NCBI GenBank assembly: GCA_963457665.1
Contig: OY735207.1
Coordinates: 53,921,515-53,985,514, forward strand
DNA length: 64,000 nt
Source: Thysanoteuthis rhombus
Lineage: Eukaryota; Mollusca; Cephalopoda; Oegopsida; Thysanoteuthidae
Reading direction: 5' to 3'
The translations under genes were made by a program, and so were the position numbers. Of this stretch, positions 11,305 to 22,667 are shown piece after piece. Position 1 is the first letter of the stretch, and the number at the start of each line of letters is the position of its first letter. The notes beneath the pieces are model-generated. The model saw nothing but the letters and a program-made list of their open reading frames with translations, was not told where the DNA came from and searched no databases.

Positions 11305-11592
11305 TGAACTTCACTCTTATTTCAGTTCCGACTGGAAATGATTGCTGCAACTTTTGTATTGTATGTACGATAAACCAAAGAAAAGCTCAGTCGGTAAGAC
11401 ACCACCCACTTGTCTATTTCAAATCGCGGTGGGGCAATGTTAAGTTTATTGATGTATTTATTAGAATGAAATAAGCCCTTGTGCCTTTCTGGCATAAATT
11501 CTGGAAGATATGTGAGACTTGTCAATTTACCTTGATCAGTAAGAAATACTTCGACCAATCAGTTAGTTGTGATTTCAAATCACTGCACGGGA
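11305..11592 (+). repeat. tRNA-derived SINE, family alpha copy 1
   Basis: Landmarks are TTCCGACTGGAAATGATTGC then TGCAACTTTTGTATTG, AGCTCAGTCGGTAAGAC (box-A-like), TATTAGAATGAAATAAGCCC, CTTGTCAATTTA and TGATTTCAAATCACTG (decayed box-B region). Related copies lie at 19,205-19,470 (+), 49,985-50,240 (-) and 54,955-55,125 (-). Two tRNA-like pieces occur here, one internal and one near the 3' end, which suggests one copy inside another or a dimeric structure. Confidence 0.6.
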
Positions 11593-12129
11593 ATAACAAT
11601 TGGTCGATTTGGTGGCTGGGGTATATAACGTAATTCAACGGAAAGCAATCAAATTCCGCGGACCATTTGGAATGTTTGCAGTTTGATTCTCTGCGCGTGC
11701 CATTCTGTTGTGGGTCTTTGCTAGGATTTCAGTAAATAGCGATCTGATCAATAACTTAGCTAGGAGGCAATGTTGATATTCTGACATTACCTTGGTGTGC
11801 CAGTGACAAGACCCTGGCCAAGATGGCACGCCTCTCCTAGGTTTAAGCAAGAAAAATTGAAAATTGTCTACCGTCAGAACCGACTCGAGAGATTTTTGAT
11901 GATTTTCTATATTTTAAACAAGTGTTTTTGTTTTTCTGAGCAAAATTGCAAAGTGCTGACCCGAAAACATCAGCTGACACACTCGTTGCTGCATCGATGA
12001 AAGACGTTGTTATTAAATGATGTCATATCTCATCCTAAGCAGATGTGGGGATGGGTGGGTCAATCAGCATGGGCCTACGATTTTGAGGGGTCCTACTCCC
12101 GAGGCGTAGCCGTAAAGAAGTTATGTGAA

Positions 12130-12265
12130 GGCATAATTTACCCTACATTTGCAGGTTTATAGCCATACATATATTTAGCATTGATTGCAAAAATACTTAA
12201 AGAGCAGTTAAAATTGGAGCCTATATTTCTCATCTGGTCCGGATCTATAACCAGCCCTGCCCAAG
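12130..12265 (-). repeat. Dispersed repeat copy, family of 8.3 and 56.1 kb
   Basis: On the minus strand it reads GGCAGGGCTGGTTATAGATC, then CCAGATGAGAAATATAGG, then CTGCTCTTTAAGTATTTTTG. It aligns with the same end of the 8,302-8,640 and 56,120-56,440 copies. It is truncated. Confidence 0.5.
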
Positions 12266-12269
12266 CCTA

Positions 12270-13094
12270 GGCATGTCGATTTCTCTCAGAGCTATTTCTG
12301 CGTCAGCATCACTGTTCCAGAAAAGTTCTCCTCATTTTGGAGAATTCCACAAGACAATCTTCCTGTTCCATACAGGAACATATAAGGAAGACTTTCATGA
12401 AAAATCAGTATTTGACAATCTGGCTTTTACCTGGGTCGAAACACTGACCATTGACGAGTGGGAAGTGCACAATTACCTTGACCAGAGACAAACACTCTGG
12501 TTATCTACGCAGACACAGTAAATGTATGGTACCCTGTAAAGATCAGACTCAATACACTTGCGAATTTTTCTATAAGATGACTTTGCTGAAAAAACTTCTA
12601 TAGTACACACATATCCCTTCGACTGTACGGTAATATTATAAACTATACGTGGGGAAGATACAACTATCTCAGCTACCAAACATGAACATTTTCGACATTA
12701 GAATTCCTCTTTGAAACCATATGGCGTGCTGTAAGTCATTTCCTCGTGAGATGATTTCATGCATCTTGCATTTACCGTGAAATATGGGTTCCTTTCTGTG
12801 TCCCATTACCACATTTACAGCAGTTATTGTCAAGGTCAATGGAATTGTTGGTAATTTGAATAATAATCCAAACATTGAGAGAAACATATTTACCTCCTAA
12901 TCTGCAACTAATCCAAAGGCTAAGAACCTCAACTTATGACCATTCTGTTCATCTGACACCATCAGCCGCCACGGAAGAGTCGCCAAAGTAGCTCGATGTA
13001 AATTTTTCGTTTAGGTTTTCGTTTCAAATTTGAAAAAAAAATCCTTCATCAAATACTCCTTTTCCGATATTGCTGATACTAAGATTTACCGATA

Positions 13095-13095
<1 letters not shown>
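12270..13095. other. Region without recognised gene
   Basis: The plus-strand frame at 12,273-12,521 is an ordinary-looking 82 codons but matches no family I know and has no partner exon visible. The rest is unassigned. Confidence 0.35.
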
Positions 13096-13099
<4 letters not shown>

Positions 13100-13160
<61 letters not shown>

Positions 13161-13253
13161 GAACCTCTGAGAGTGAGGCAGACTTGGGAGTAAAGTGTAT
13201 GGAGGTTAGGTTTATTTATCTGTAAATGTTTTCATTAATAATAAATAATATTC

Positions 13254-13312
<59 letters not shown>
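13100..13312 (-). repeat. PLE-type terminal unit fragment between two (TA)n tracts
   Basis: TA runs at 13,100-13,156 and 13,256-13,312 enclose about 98 bp. On the plus strand this reads GAGTGAGGCAGACTTGGGAG, then a TTTATT segment. The same words occur at 22,675-22,720 (GAGACAGACTCGGGAGTAAA) and, reversed, at 60,315-60,355. This copy lacks the hammerhead-like part present in those two. It is a short fossil fragment. Confidence 0.55.
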
Positions 13313-13315
<3 letters not shown>

Positions 13316-14214
13316 CACGATGTTTGCTAGAAAGTATCAAGCCATTCGATTTCAAGGAGAAAAAAGCCTACCCAAGGTAATAGTACTTTGGTCCGCTTCA
13401 AAGTTCTCTCCTTGAGACCACACTCACTTATTCCAGCGACACTTTCACCTTTCAAAAGAGTTCACAAAATCCTCTCTCGGAATCGATATCAGCTGCTTCA
13501 TGGCGTTCTCCTTAATTTTGTCTACGGTCTAAAATCTCTTTGGGGATTCCGGCAGGGATGACATACCCGGCAGACACGATTTTTTTTTTTTTGTTCAGGA
13601 TGTGTCCTGGCCCCGAGCTCCAATTACTCATATCAGTCTGTCTTTCAGAATACTCCTTCGAAGGGATGGCACACCTCAAGAGTTAGCTCGGACATCTAAC
13701 TGGAGAAGAGAACGCCAACAAAACTTACGACTTGGTAACCTTGCTACCAAGATTCCACCTCGGTGAACATGGCATGTAAACCTTTGGTCTCCTACAAAGA
13801 TTGGTATCAGCTGTACCTCAATTTAACACTCTATTGCGCTGACCGTTGGGCTATTCACATACAGGCTCCACCAACTTGACACTTGTAAAGACGTAGAAAA
13901 CCCTCTATGATCTTAGTTCGCTAGGCCAAGCCTTCATCATAAATATACATTTGTTTAGATCGAAAGCCGAATCGGAAACGCCTGTGGTGAAACAAGAGGC
14001 CAATTCCTTGTTTCACCACAGGCGTTTCCGAACCGAATGTTTCTTGGAAATGTGAATCGCTCTATGACAGCTGAAAGACCGAAATAACAAACCCATCATT
14101 CAGTTTACGAGCTGCTTCACAATCAACGTTTGAATTTTAATTCCAGATGCTTTTGATTGCCATCGCCGGGGATCACAACTTCCTCAATTACCAAACTTTT
14201 TTTATACAAGTATT
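13313..14214. other. Unassigned region with a perfect inverted repeat
   Basis: No gene is recognised. At 13,972-13,996 and 14,007-14,031 lie perfect 25-bp inverted arms separated by 10 bp; each arm contains GGAAACGCCTGTGGTGAAAC or its complement. The surroundings are not low-complexity, so the hairpin stands out. Confidence 0.8.
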
Positions 14215-14455
14215 CTCACAGATTCAGGACTGCCGTAGCCTGTATTGTCTCAATACTTCTTCAAATCTTTAGTTCTTCTTATTTAATTGCAAGAGTCTTT
14301 GGAATTGTCCCCCCAGTGCTCCGATGATTATGGGTACATTCTCCAACTCCACAATTCTACAATTAATGCCTCTTTCAGATAAGGTCCTAATACCTATTTT
14401 TTCGCCCACTTTGTTGATAATACATTGTTTTGATTCATTGTTGATGCACAAGTTT
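14215..14455 (-). mobile_element. Retroelement ORF fragment with IIGALG motif
   Basis: The minus-strand frame reads ...GINCRIVELENVPIIIGALGG... The VPIIIGALG signature is one I associate with the C-terminal part of reverse-transcriptase ORFs in many invertebrate non-LTR elements. The fragment at 43,610-43,930 (-) has the same signature (VIPIIIGALGIDPMSL). Only the tail end of the ORF is present. Confidence 0.5.
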
Positions 14456-14550
14456 CCAGCACTCAGTCTTATAAACTCATAGTATCATTATTGAGCCAGC
14501 GATGTTTTTTCCCAGACTTTCTATGATTTTACACCATCTCTCAGCTAAAT

Positions 14551-15015
14551 AAGTTGTTTTTAACCTTGATGTTCCCTTTACTATGATGAAATAGATTTGG
14601 TGTTGAAAAGGTATACTAATACAATAATGAATCCAGAAACTCATCAGAATTTAGAGTTTTAAATTAAGTAATCAAGTTTTTAATCTGTAAAGAAACAAAT
14701 TCTTTATTTGAAAAAATACTGGTAAAGGAAGATTAGGGCACTTAATGAATAATTTGTAATTTCTTTAATGCATGAAATTAAGTAAAAACAACACAATTAC
14801 CTCACAAAGTTGATGATTTAAACATTTGTTACCATAGAATCTATAGTAAAATTAGTAATTAAGAGTATTGTATAATTAGGAATTATTCAGTCAAGTCTCA
14901 ACAGGGACTCAGTTTTGAGCCATAGAATTTATTTTTTGCTCTTCACACCCAAATTGCCCCCAATATATTTAAATTACCCCTTGGTGGTGCGTGCTCCCCA
15001 CGTTCAGAATCACTG
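14551..15015. mobile_element. hAT-type MITE relic
   Basis: The left end AAGTTGTTTTTAACC and the reverse complement of the right end (CAGTGATTCTGAAC) both fit the hAT-MITE terminal pattern CAGTGGTTCTNAAC. Flanking 8-mers are AGCTAAAT at 14,543-14,550 and AGCTAAGT at 15,016-15,023, a 7-of-8 match to an 8-bp target duplication. No transposase is encoded over 465 bp. Confidence 0.6.
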
Positions 15016-15084
15016 AGCTAAGTTGTGTATTATGCCATAAAGAATCGACTTAAATTCTCAAGATATTTTTCGATATCTTAAACA

Positions 15085-15420
15085 TGCTGAAACGACTGAC
15101 CAGACATGCAGTGTTGCATGGAGCGTAACAAGTGTTAATCTGAAGTTGACAAGTCAGGAAAAAGACCACATGTGGAAGACTTTAAAATCCCAGCGCCGTG
15201 AGCCTTCAATGCGTCGAATTTGCAACTTGAAAACGGGCGTTGTCAGGCAGTAAAGTTTTTTTTTCTTTCAATGCGTACTTCATATCAACTAGCTGCTCAT
15301 TTGAACGTTATGCAATAGCTAGTTAACCAGTTTCCAACAATTCTTAAGAAAGAATCCTTTTAAAAACAGCACATTCCGTTTCGATTGAAATGTTGAAGGC
15401 TGGATTTGATCACGATCTTC
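15085..15420 (-). mobile_element. mariner transposase relic (C-terminal part)
   Basis: Minus-strand frames contain, in order, ELLETG, EQLVDMKYALKEKKTLLPDN then ARFQVANSTH, LTALGF then SLPH, and PDLSTSD then HLLRSMQHCMSGQSF. They correspond to mariner blocks YELL..G, LHDNARPHVAN, ELGWEVLPHP and YSPDLAPSDYHLFRSLQHFLSGQ. They fall in more than one frame and are interrupted by stops. The N-terminal half is not recognisable; sequence to 15,880 stays unassigned. Confidence 0.65.
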
Positions 15421-15429
15421 TTCGTTTTT

Positions 15430-18340
15430 GAATATCATAGTACATAATCGTTTATTTAGTCCTCTAAATATACTTGATGATTTTTCTCTGACTAGGCTAC
15501 CACAGCGAAAATCTGCCATTATAAAAAAAGAGCTTATTTTTTTGGCAACTGATTTGGAATGTCTACACAGGATATTCTTACTCATTGAAGGTTTTTTTAG
15601 CACGTCCAATTAGTTTCATTAACTCAAATCAAAAATTCCCACGGGGCTCTTTTAAAGCACCAGGACTGAAATTCATTTTCATAGCCAGAGACTTATTTGT
15701 CCAAAATGGCTTTTTCCTTGCATCGAACGAAAAGAGAAAGACTAGTGTTAAAACGCTGACCGGTGTCCTCTTCAGTAAGTTCTCATTTCCCTTGCTTCGG
15801 AACTTCTCCCTAAGTCTGGTGAATGGCATACTACAGTTGACTGAGCTCAGTAAACTAAAAAAAAAAAGACTCCTTTAACAGTAATTGGAATTGTTCGAAA
15901 TATTTGCTTCAACCTAATATTTCTAACCTAACTCTCTTGCTTTCTCGCTTTGATATTATCTTATCTTCCGTGAACCCCATCGAGACCCATTTGTTTTTTT
16001 TTTCTTTTTTCACCATTTCTTTCATCCATTCTTTCTCTCTCAGATCTCATCATTTTTAACTTTTACGTTTTCTTTTTTGACTTTTATACTTATTAGTATT
16101 GATATTAAGTAAACAGAATAGTGTTGAAAAAAGCCTGAAATGTAAGGCACTTAGTGTGGAATAACCTCAGCGCAGTAGTTATGGTCAGATAGGGTAATTT
16201 ATTAACCATTGCTCTACGACGAGGTACCAATTTACTACTTTTGGCTTAATTAGGTGAAAGGCCATAATAATAGTTGGGCATCTCATCATAATCGAACTTA
16301 CGACACTACTAAATGGTCAACCAAAACTTGTTTAATAACAACCATTCTGCACCACCTTGCTCTTTTCAGAAAACCCAACTTAGTGAACTTAACCTATGAC
16401 ATAAGGCCATAAGTGCAGAAAACCCAATAAAGATCGAACTTGTCAGAGATTTAATGAGCTTTGATATTAGCTTGTAAACAGCTGCTCCATGGCGAGACAT
16501 TATTTTAAAGGGTTGAATAATTATTCACTGAAATCTTAACAACTGACATTAAAGTTTCTTATCAGTTAATCAAATACATTTAACCAACAAATATGATTTT
16601 CGGAATTGCTTTTCCTTCGTTTCTTCTATGCATTGGTTTCGATGTTGAAGCCGCTATTGAACATTATATTCACTTCCGGTGTTGATAAGACTAATTTTGG
16701 CAGGATTTCTCTCGAAATTCGCTCCAACGTCATTTTAAGATAGATCCTTATCTTCCGTGCGTAAAATTGAGATAACCTCCTTTAGCCTTGAAATGAAGAA
16801 AGGATTATCCCCCTCTTCGATTGCCAATGCTTTGAATAAATTGAATTGTTTTTATCTATGCACTGTTTTTAACATCAAGTGGGCGAATGTATGAATCATT
16901 AAAAGTTAGTATGGGAATGAAGTTATTTTTTTCTGCTGTTGAAAAAGGGAGTTGATCTTTAGTTCATTTTGCCCTGTTATCTTCATTTTACGTACGGAAT
17001 CAACCCGTTTTTGTTTTAGTCAGAAGGAACAAGTTCACGCTCAATTCTTGGCTTTTATCCAGTTGATGAGAACTCATAACGAATTCCCCCCGGCATCTTT
17101 CTGAATCCATCCGATAAAAAGTGCTTTTATTATCGTTCTTAATTATGCTCTCCAGCGTGCTTATTGTACTGAATACGGCGTCAGGTTTACCTATTGTTAT
17201 TCACTGTAAGATCACCACTTGATGATAATATCAAGTGGTGATCAGCTGCCATTATAACCCGATGAAAAAAGACTAACGGTTACACTATTTTTCAAGTAGG
17301 AATTATCTTAACCACGAATTTGAATAAGTAAAGAGGCACTTGAACTCAGTGAACTTCAAAGACATCGGGGCTCGACGTGTAATCTAACTACAATTGAAGA
17401 AATATGTGTGCGTGCAATGCAATTTCTATGAATTATCTCCCCTGACTTCTAGTCTTTAGAATAATCTAAAATTAGATATAAAATATCTAAAGATGCTACA
17501 CAAGGGAGAAATCACCGAAATACTTCGAAGCCGTAGTTTCGTGTGAAAATTATTGTACGTGAGTCATGGCTGGCTGCTCCATACGCCATACATAAAGTTC
17601 GGCCACTTCCAAACATGTACCTTTGGAAGGTCGCTGCCCATGTTATATAAACACGGGTGAAGTTTCATTCTCACGCTTTATGAATCAGACAAGGAAAGGG
17701 GGAGTGAAGGGGTATGAGAGAACTCTATCGCCATAACTATTTTAGGTGAGGATTTATGTTTAAAAAATTTCTATAACGGATTGTTTGAGGAGATGAGAAA
17801 TGTTTGTTCCTCGTCTTAATAAGAACTTATCGTCAATGAGAACACAGGGAAGGAAAGATAAGAGGCGAGCCAACGTTGCTGGCAGTTAAGAGTTTCAATG
17901 TTATCTTTACAATTATGAAGGAAGAGAGAGAAAGAGAGAGAGAAGAATAGGAAAAGGTGAACGAGGTTCCACTAGAGTAGAGTTTGGCAAAATACCATTT
18001 TTCTCGATTCTAGTGTAAATGCACTTTCAATGTCTACGATTTGCGAGTGAGTATTTGCCAAGTTTATCTTTGAGCATGCGTTGGTTGGTCGCAAAGTAGG
18101 CAGCCTCGTTCTAATATTTGTCTGCATGGCTGGTTGAAACATCAAAACAATCATCTGTCTGATATTCAATGAAACAGACGATAATGAAGGCGAAGTGCCA
18201 GCCTTTTTCTACGTTCATTACTCACTTCTATTTGAATTTGTACGAAAACCAATGAAACTTGCAAAAAAATGTCTGTTCGAAACTCTTGCAAAAACATATT
18301 GTAAAAAACATCTTTGTTTGGCTTTTTGTTACTTTCCAGC
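15430..18340. other. Region without recognised gene
   Basis: Long AT-rich stretch with short frames on both strands and no domain recognised. A perfect 14-bp palindrome with a 6-bp spacer sits at 17,210-17,243 (GATCACCACTTGAT and its complement). A weak tRNA-like box-B (AAGTTCGATTATG, minus) near 16,290 hints at an old SINE but lacks a clear partner. Confidence 0.4.
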
Positions 18341-18344
18341 AAAA

Positions 18345-18560
18345 ACTGATCTCCGTGGTAGAGTGCTCGCTTCGGTCCAGTTGGTCGTGAGTTCAATCCA
18401 TGGCCGAGTCATACCAACAACTTTAGAAATGGTTTACATTACTTCTCTGCTGAACTATTAGCATAGAAGAATATAGAAGGATATGGTCTGCCAAACTATC
18501 TTGCCCAAGACACGCTTGTGAAGGATACCCCAACGACACGGTACAGTGTCTGGAAAACCT
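18345..18560 (+). repeat. tRNA-derived SINE relic
   Basis: The head reads CTCCGTGGTAGAGTGCTCGC (box A) and GTCGTGAGTTCAATCCATGG (box B), about 35 bp apart as in tRNAs. The body continues with GGTCTGCCAAACTATCTTGC. It resembles other SINE bodies in the window (GTGCCAGACT-type, 7,990 and 28,100) only in outline. Confidence 0.5.
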
Positions 18561-18748
18561 GGTATTACTTTAAGGGACCAAACTTCCAACAATCAAAAAC
18601 TGCACAATCATTTTATTGACTTTTTTAGTAACTTTTATATTGTCGAATAATTGACACTTCTGGTCTTATTGTGCTCTGAAGCCAATCTTCTTATTTTGGC
18701 AGTTTTTTAGGAGCGATTTTTCTTTATTCTTTTTAATGGAGGTGTTGG

Positions 18749-19022
18749 CAGTTACTGCCAAATCGCGTAGGATACACCTGTTCTCGTATGATTACCGAAG
18801 TTGAGTAATGTCAAGCCTGGTCAGTACATATGTGGGTGACTACTTGAGTTATGCTGGATGTTGTAAGCAGCTTGGGGTCATGTAGATAATCAGCCGTGGC
18901 AATTGCGTAAATGCTTCTGAGGAGGAGACCGATCTCTATACTATGTTCAATAACGGAAGCCAAAGCCCCGCGCTACTCACTGACTAGCCTGGCTGCGTAC
19001 GACAAGAAATGAATGAACGAAT
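18749..19022 (+). repeat. 5S rRNA-derived SINE, copy 1
   Basis: About 120 bp at 18,749-18,870 follow animal 5S rRNA along its whole length. Matching segments include CTCGTATGATTACCGAAGTT (5S: CTCGTCTGATCTCGGAAGCT), CAAGCCTGGTCAGTAC (GGGCCTGGTTAGTAC) and ATGTTGTAAGC (GTGCTGTAGGC). After the 5S-like head comes a body (TCATGTAGATAATCAGCCGT, then GGAGGAGACCGATCTCTATA) and a GAAT-repeat tail. The body and tail recur behind the shorter 5S-like head at 51,075-51,282. Many substitutions show it is not a working 5S gene. SINEs with 5S heads (SINE3 class) are known in some animals. Confidence 0.75.
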
Positions 19023-19204
19023 TGATGAGCCAATTTACTCATTGAGGAGCGTTTTTCCTTTTTTTCTTTTTAATGAAATGTTCACTGGTCCAAACGAGAA
19101 AGTATATGAGAAAAAAACTCAGACATTAAAAACAATTTCTAGTAGAGATTAGTATAGGTAATGGATGATTCTTGGATTTTTTTAGAATAATTCTCAACAA
19201 GGGT

Positions 19205-19470
19205 AAGGGTAAGAGTAAAACTCCACTCCAACTTCCGACTCCAACTTCCGACTGAAGATGATTACTGCAATTTTTGTATGTTACGCATAGATTACAAAAT
19301 TATGATTTTTTTTTTTTTTGATAAAAGTATTCATTTATTAGAATGAAATAAGCCCGCGCGTATCTGTACAATAAATTTTCGTTGATATCAAAGATTTGTC
19401 AATTTAGCGCAGTCGGTAAGACAGCATCCCGGCAATCAGTTGATCGTCAATTAAAATCACTGTATGTGGA
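19205..19470 (+). repeat. tRNA-derived SINE, family alpha copy 2
   Basis: It shares CTTCCGACTGAAGATGATTA with ACTGCAATTTTTGTATG, TATTAGAATGAAATAAGCCC and TTGTCAATTTAGCGCAGTCG with GTAAGACAGC (box-A-like). A decayed box-B-like GTCAATTAAAATCACTG follows. There is a T run near 19,306-19,319. Confidence 0.6.
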
Positions 19471-19799
19471 GTTTACATATCAGTTTATACCCCTCATTTT
19501 GGTCAGGATTGTTACTGTTCTTGTTAGTCTCGTTACGTGTGAAAAACAAAGACAACTCTGGAGTTTGTACAGGAGTTTGACAATAAGGCAATGTTCATAC
19601 ATAATGACTAAGTTGAGTCTAATCTAAAAGCAAAATGATGTGAATGAGAGATAAGAAAGTTGTGTTGCACTAGACGTTTAAGTGGGAACCTAGTACTATC
19701 TCGAGAATTAGCATTCGAAATCTTTGTTTTTATCTGGGCTGGGCCATGGACCACTGGTGCAGGATGGAAATACACCCAGAGTTTATATTGTCGTGTTTA

Positions 19800-19880
19800 C
19801 TCAGATAGTGTAATAGTTAGTGCTGCCTATTTTACACGCAGAAGGTCATAGGTTCGATTCCTTTGAAACCTTTGTATGCT
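19800..19880 (+). repeat. tRNA-like sequence (SINE head or tRNA pseudogene)
   Basis: Box-A-like TAGTGTAATAGTTAGTGCTG and a consensus box-B core GGTTCGATTCC at about 19,851-19,861 are spaced roughly as in a tRNA. The stems pair poorly, so a working tRNA is unlikely. Confidence 0.45.
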
Positions 19881-21080
19881 TTAACTCAAAACTTTGTATG
19901 CTATGTTTAACTCAAAACAGCAACATGTATCCGTCGAATTTCAACTTCGTACGATGGCTAGTTATTGAATTATTACGATGTGCACACGCACGCACATAGA
20001 TTTCTTCAATTCTGGTGAGATAATAGGAGCTTTGCAGAATGTCTGGATACGGATGAGAAGCTGAAACATCAACTGAACCCACGTTGGGTCGTTATGGAAT
20101 GTATCATAGCGTCTTTCAAAGAAGCCAGGAAACTAATGAATATAGATATGTAGATCGGCTTGAAATCAAAAACAGTAGTAGGGTTGTTGAAGAGAAGAAA
20201 TTCAATTTTGAAGTTGAATCGTAGAAAATGAAAACTTGATTGCATTTTGCCATTTCACCCGACCTTTTTTTTACGACAGATTATCATTTTCGAGCATTCA
20301 CATCACTGAGTTACCGACAAGTGTTTCCCAAAAGAGAATATTTCAATGGATTTATCGATTCTTTGATCGAAGAAGCCTTGAGAAAAAGAACTGGGGACTG
20401 ACTGAAAAAGTGGAATACATGCAAGGGTCGGATAAGTTTTAATTGGGGTCTGGGGCACACGCCAACTCATCACAAGCACAAAAAATAACTATACTGATTG
20501 TTACTATTCAACCGATTTTCGCTCTGATTGGCAACGAGGTTCAATTCCGGTCTATACGACCAACGTAACCAGAAGCGTTAAAGTAGAAACCTAAAAAAAA
20601 AAAAAATCGACCATGGCATACTAGGTGCTCCTTTAACCCGCTTTGAAGCCCTTACAGTCTAAGAGCCGGGGGCCAGTGTCTCAAGTGCCTCATGGTTAAT
20701 ACGGCTCTCGATATATGTATCGAATCCGATGGGGGTGGAGAAAGGATTTTTGCTACAATTTTTCAAATCATGAAAAGTCAGCAGTAACATGTTAAACAAC
20801 CCGATGTGTACATGTATAAGAGCATATAAGTATATGTACATATTTGTATCCGTATATGAACATATAAGTATTTCATTTTTATTTTGCTCAAATAAATCTG
20901 GCGTTTTTTGTCCTTAAAATCAACTTCATCGACTTTTTAATTGAAACGAAAATACTACGATTCATTTTGAAGCGTTTGTTTAATTGAGCAAGCTTTTATC
21001 TATTTTTTCACACATACGCATACACAAAAACACAAATATATATTCCCATACACGTATATCGCGCACGCATAAATTCCGCA
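19881..21080. other. Region without recognised gene
   Basis: Short frames only. A box-B-like GAGGTTCAATTCCGG near 20,536-20,550 may mark another decayed tRNA-derived repeat. Nothing else is assigned. Confidence 0.35.
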
Positions 21081-21084
21081 CAAA

Positions 21085-21145
21085 TAGATATATAGATTGA
21101 TTGATAGATAGATATGAACATAGATAGATTGATATGAACAGACTG

Positions 21146-21190
<45 letters not shown>

Positions 21191-21453
21191 TGAACAGACT
21201 GACATCTATTGATAGATATGAACGGACTGACATAGATAGATAAATATGAACAGACTGACATAGGTGGATAAATATGAAAGCGAACACAGATAAAAATAGG
21301 AAAAAGCATTGTTCACTACAACAAACTTTGTAGTTCACCCTGTTATGAATGCCCATGTACTTCTACTTCAAAACAACAAGTCAATGTACTTCTGCTTCAA
21401 AACAACATCTTTTCTTTAAGAGACAGGAGCAAATAATTCACATAAGAGCGTGG

Positions 21454-21485
<32 letters not shown>
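21085..21485. repeat. (GATA)n compound and (CA)n tracts
   Basis: GATA runs alternate with ATGAACAGACTGACATAGAT at 21,085-21,275, forming a higher-order unit of roughly 25-30 bp. A related pattern in reverse orientation lies at 37,980-38,100. A CA run is at 21,457-21,485. Confidence 0.85.
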
Positions 21486-21487
<2 letters not shown>

Positions 21488-21816
21488 TCAGAAAAATTTG
21501 AAAACAGACACACGTATGCAAAGCATGAATCCAAGGGCCTAGCTAAAGATTTAGGGGCCTGGAGGGGGGGGGGCTTGGCTCCTTGAAGGGTCCCTACCAA
21601 CATTCAGTAAGATTTGTATAACGTCGGTAGCAATTGCAGTAGATGAACTACTTTAAATAAAGCACTTGGGGGTCCGGGAAGGGGGGCATTTTCAAATACC
21701 CCAACCTCCTTCCTCGGCTACGTCTCTGTAGGAATCTTTGGAAAACAAATTCATATAAGCCGTAGTGGAATAAAACGTAAGAAAGTACAGCTGACATTTA
21801 TTCATATCATCGACAA

Positions 21817-22004
21817 CAGCCATTCTCAACCTTTTTTTTTTCTTTTTTGGCCACAACCCCCTCCCTTAAGAACGCTTTTCAGATTCCAGGGAATACAACA
21901 CGAGCAGATACACTGAAATTTATTTAGTATCATTATTTTAGTTTGTCCCTTTCAAGTGTGCCAGGGTCCTCCAAGTATCTATTTTGCCCCCCGTTGAGAA
22001 TGGC
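21817..22004. mobile_element. Short hAT-like MITE
   Basis: CAGCCATTCTCAACC at the left end and GTTGAGAATGGC at the right end are inverted repeats with the hAT-MITE style. The interior (about 190 bp) has no frame. I could not identify a clear 8-bp target duplication. Confidence 0.45.
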
Positions 22005-22119
22005 CTAAAAACTAGTGAATAGAAGCATAAAAATAATTATGATTGTGATCTGCATGTATGAACATATGTGTATTTAAGCATGTGTGAATTTAATCATGTA
22101 TATTTAAGAATGCGTTTTG

Positions 22120-22330
22120 TTACTTTGAAACTCTATTCGAAATGACCCCCCCACCCCCGTTATTACACGGAGAATGAATCACTTGGCCAGGGCAGCGTAA
22201 ATAGAATCAACATAGACAATCATATTATTGGGAAATGGATATATAAACCGAGAGAATATTTATGAATGTGTTGTACCATTTGCAACTCTATTTGAAATTA
22301 CCTCCCAGTATCACACTATCTATATCTATA
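22120..22330. repeat. Palindromic repeat family, left part
   Basis: It contains GAAACTCTATTCGAAATGAC, TTATTACACGGAGAATGAAT and CACTTGGCCAGGGCAGCGTA, then GGAAATGGATATATAAACCG. These words recur at 26,050-26,530 and 37,440-37,825, and their complement (TCTGTCGGATTATATATCCA) ends the 23,085-23,200 piece. Between the two pieces lie (TA)n, (TG)n and a PLE-type unit. Confidence 0.5.
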
Positions 22331-22382
22331 TATGCTCTATTACTGATAGCGAGCACTCTTCCTTTATGAATAATGACTTTGA

Positions 22383-22384
<2 letters not shown>

Positions 22385-22456
<72 letters not shown>

Positions 22457-22667
22457 CAAATCAGGGATAAACAATGATATAATATGATACAATGTCCGAT
22501 GTATGATGGGTTTATTCCATAAAATGCTCGATACATTCAACTTAAAATATTGTATAGAAGCCCAAATAGGACAGAAATATAAACTTTTTTGTGTAGCAAG
22601 TCCTCGCTATATCATATATATGTATGTGTGTGTGTGTGTGTGTGTGTGTGCATGTGTGTGTGTGTGA
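22385..22667. repeat. (TA)n and (TG)n microsatellites
   Basis: TA repeats occupy about 22,385-22,453 and TG repeats about 22,625-22,667. No gene lies between. Confidence 0.9.

Noticed and set aside
18749-18870. Possible functional 5S rRNA gene
   Set aside because: Too many substitutions against conserved 5S positions, no terminator T-run at the expected end, and a SINE body attached.
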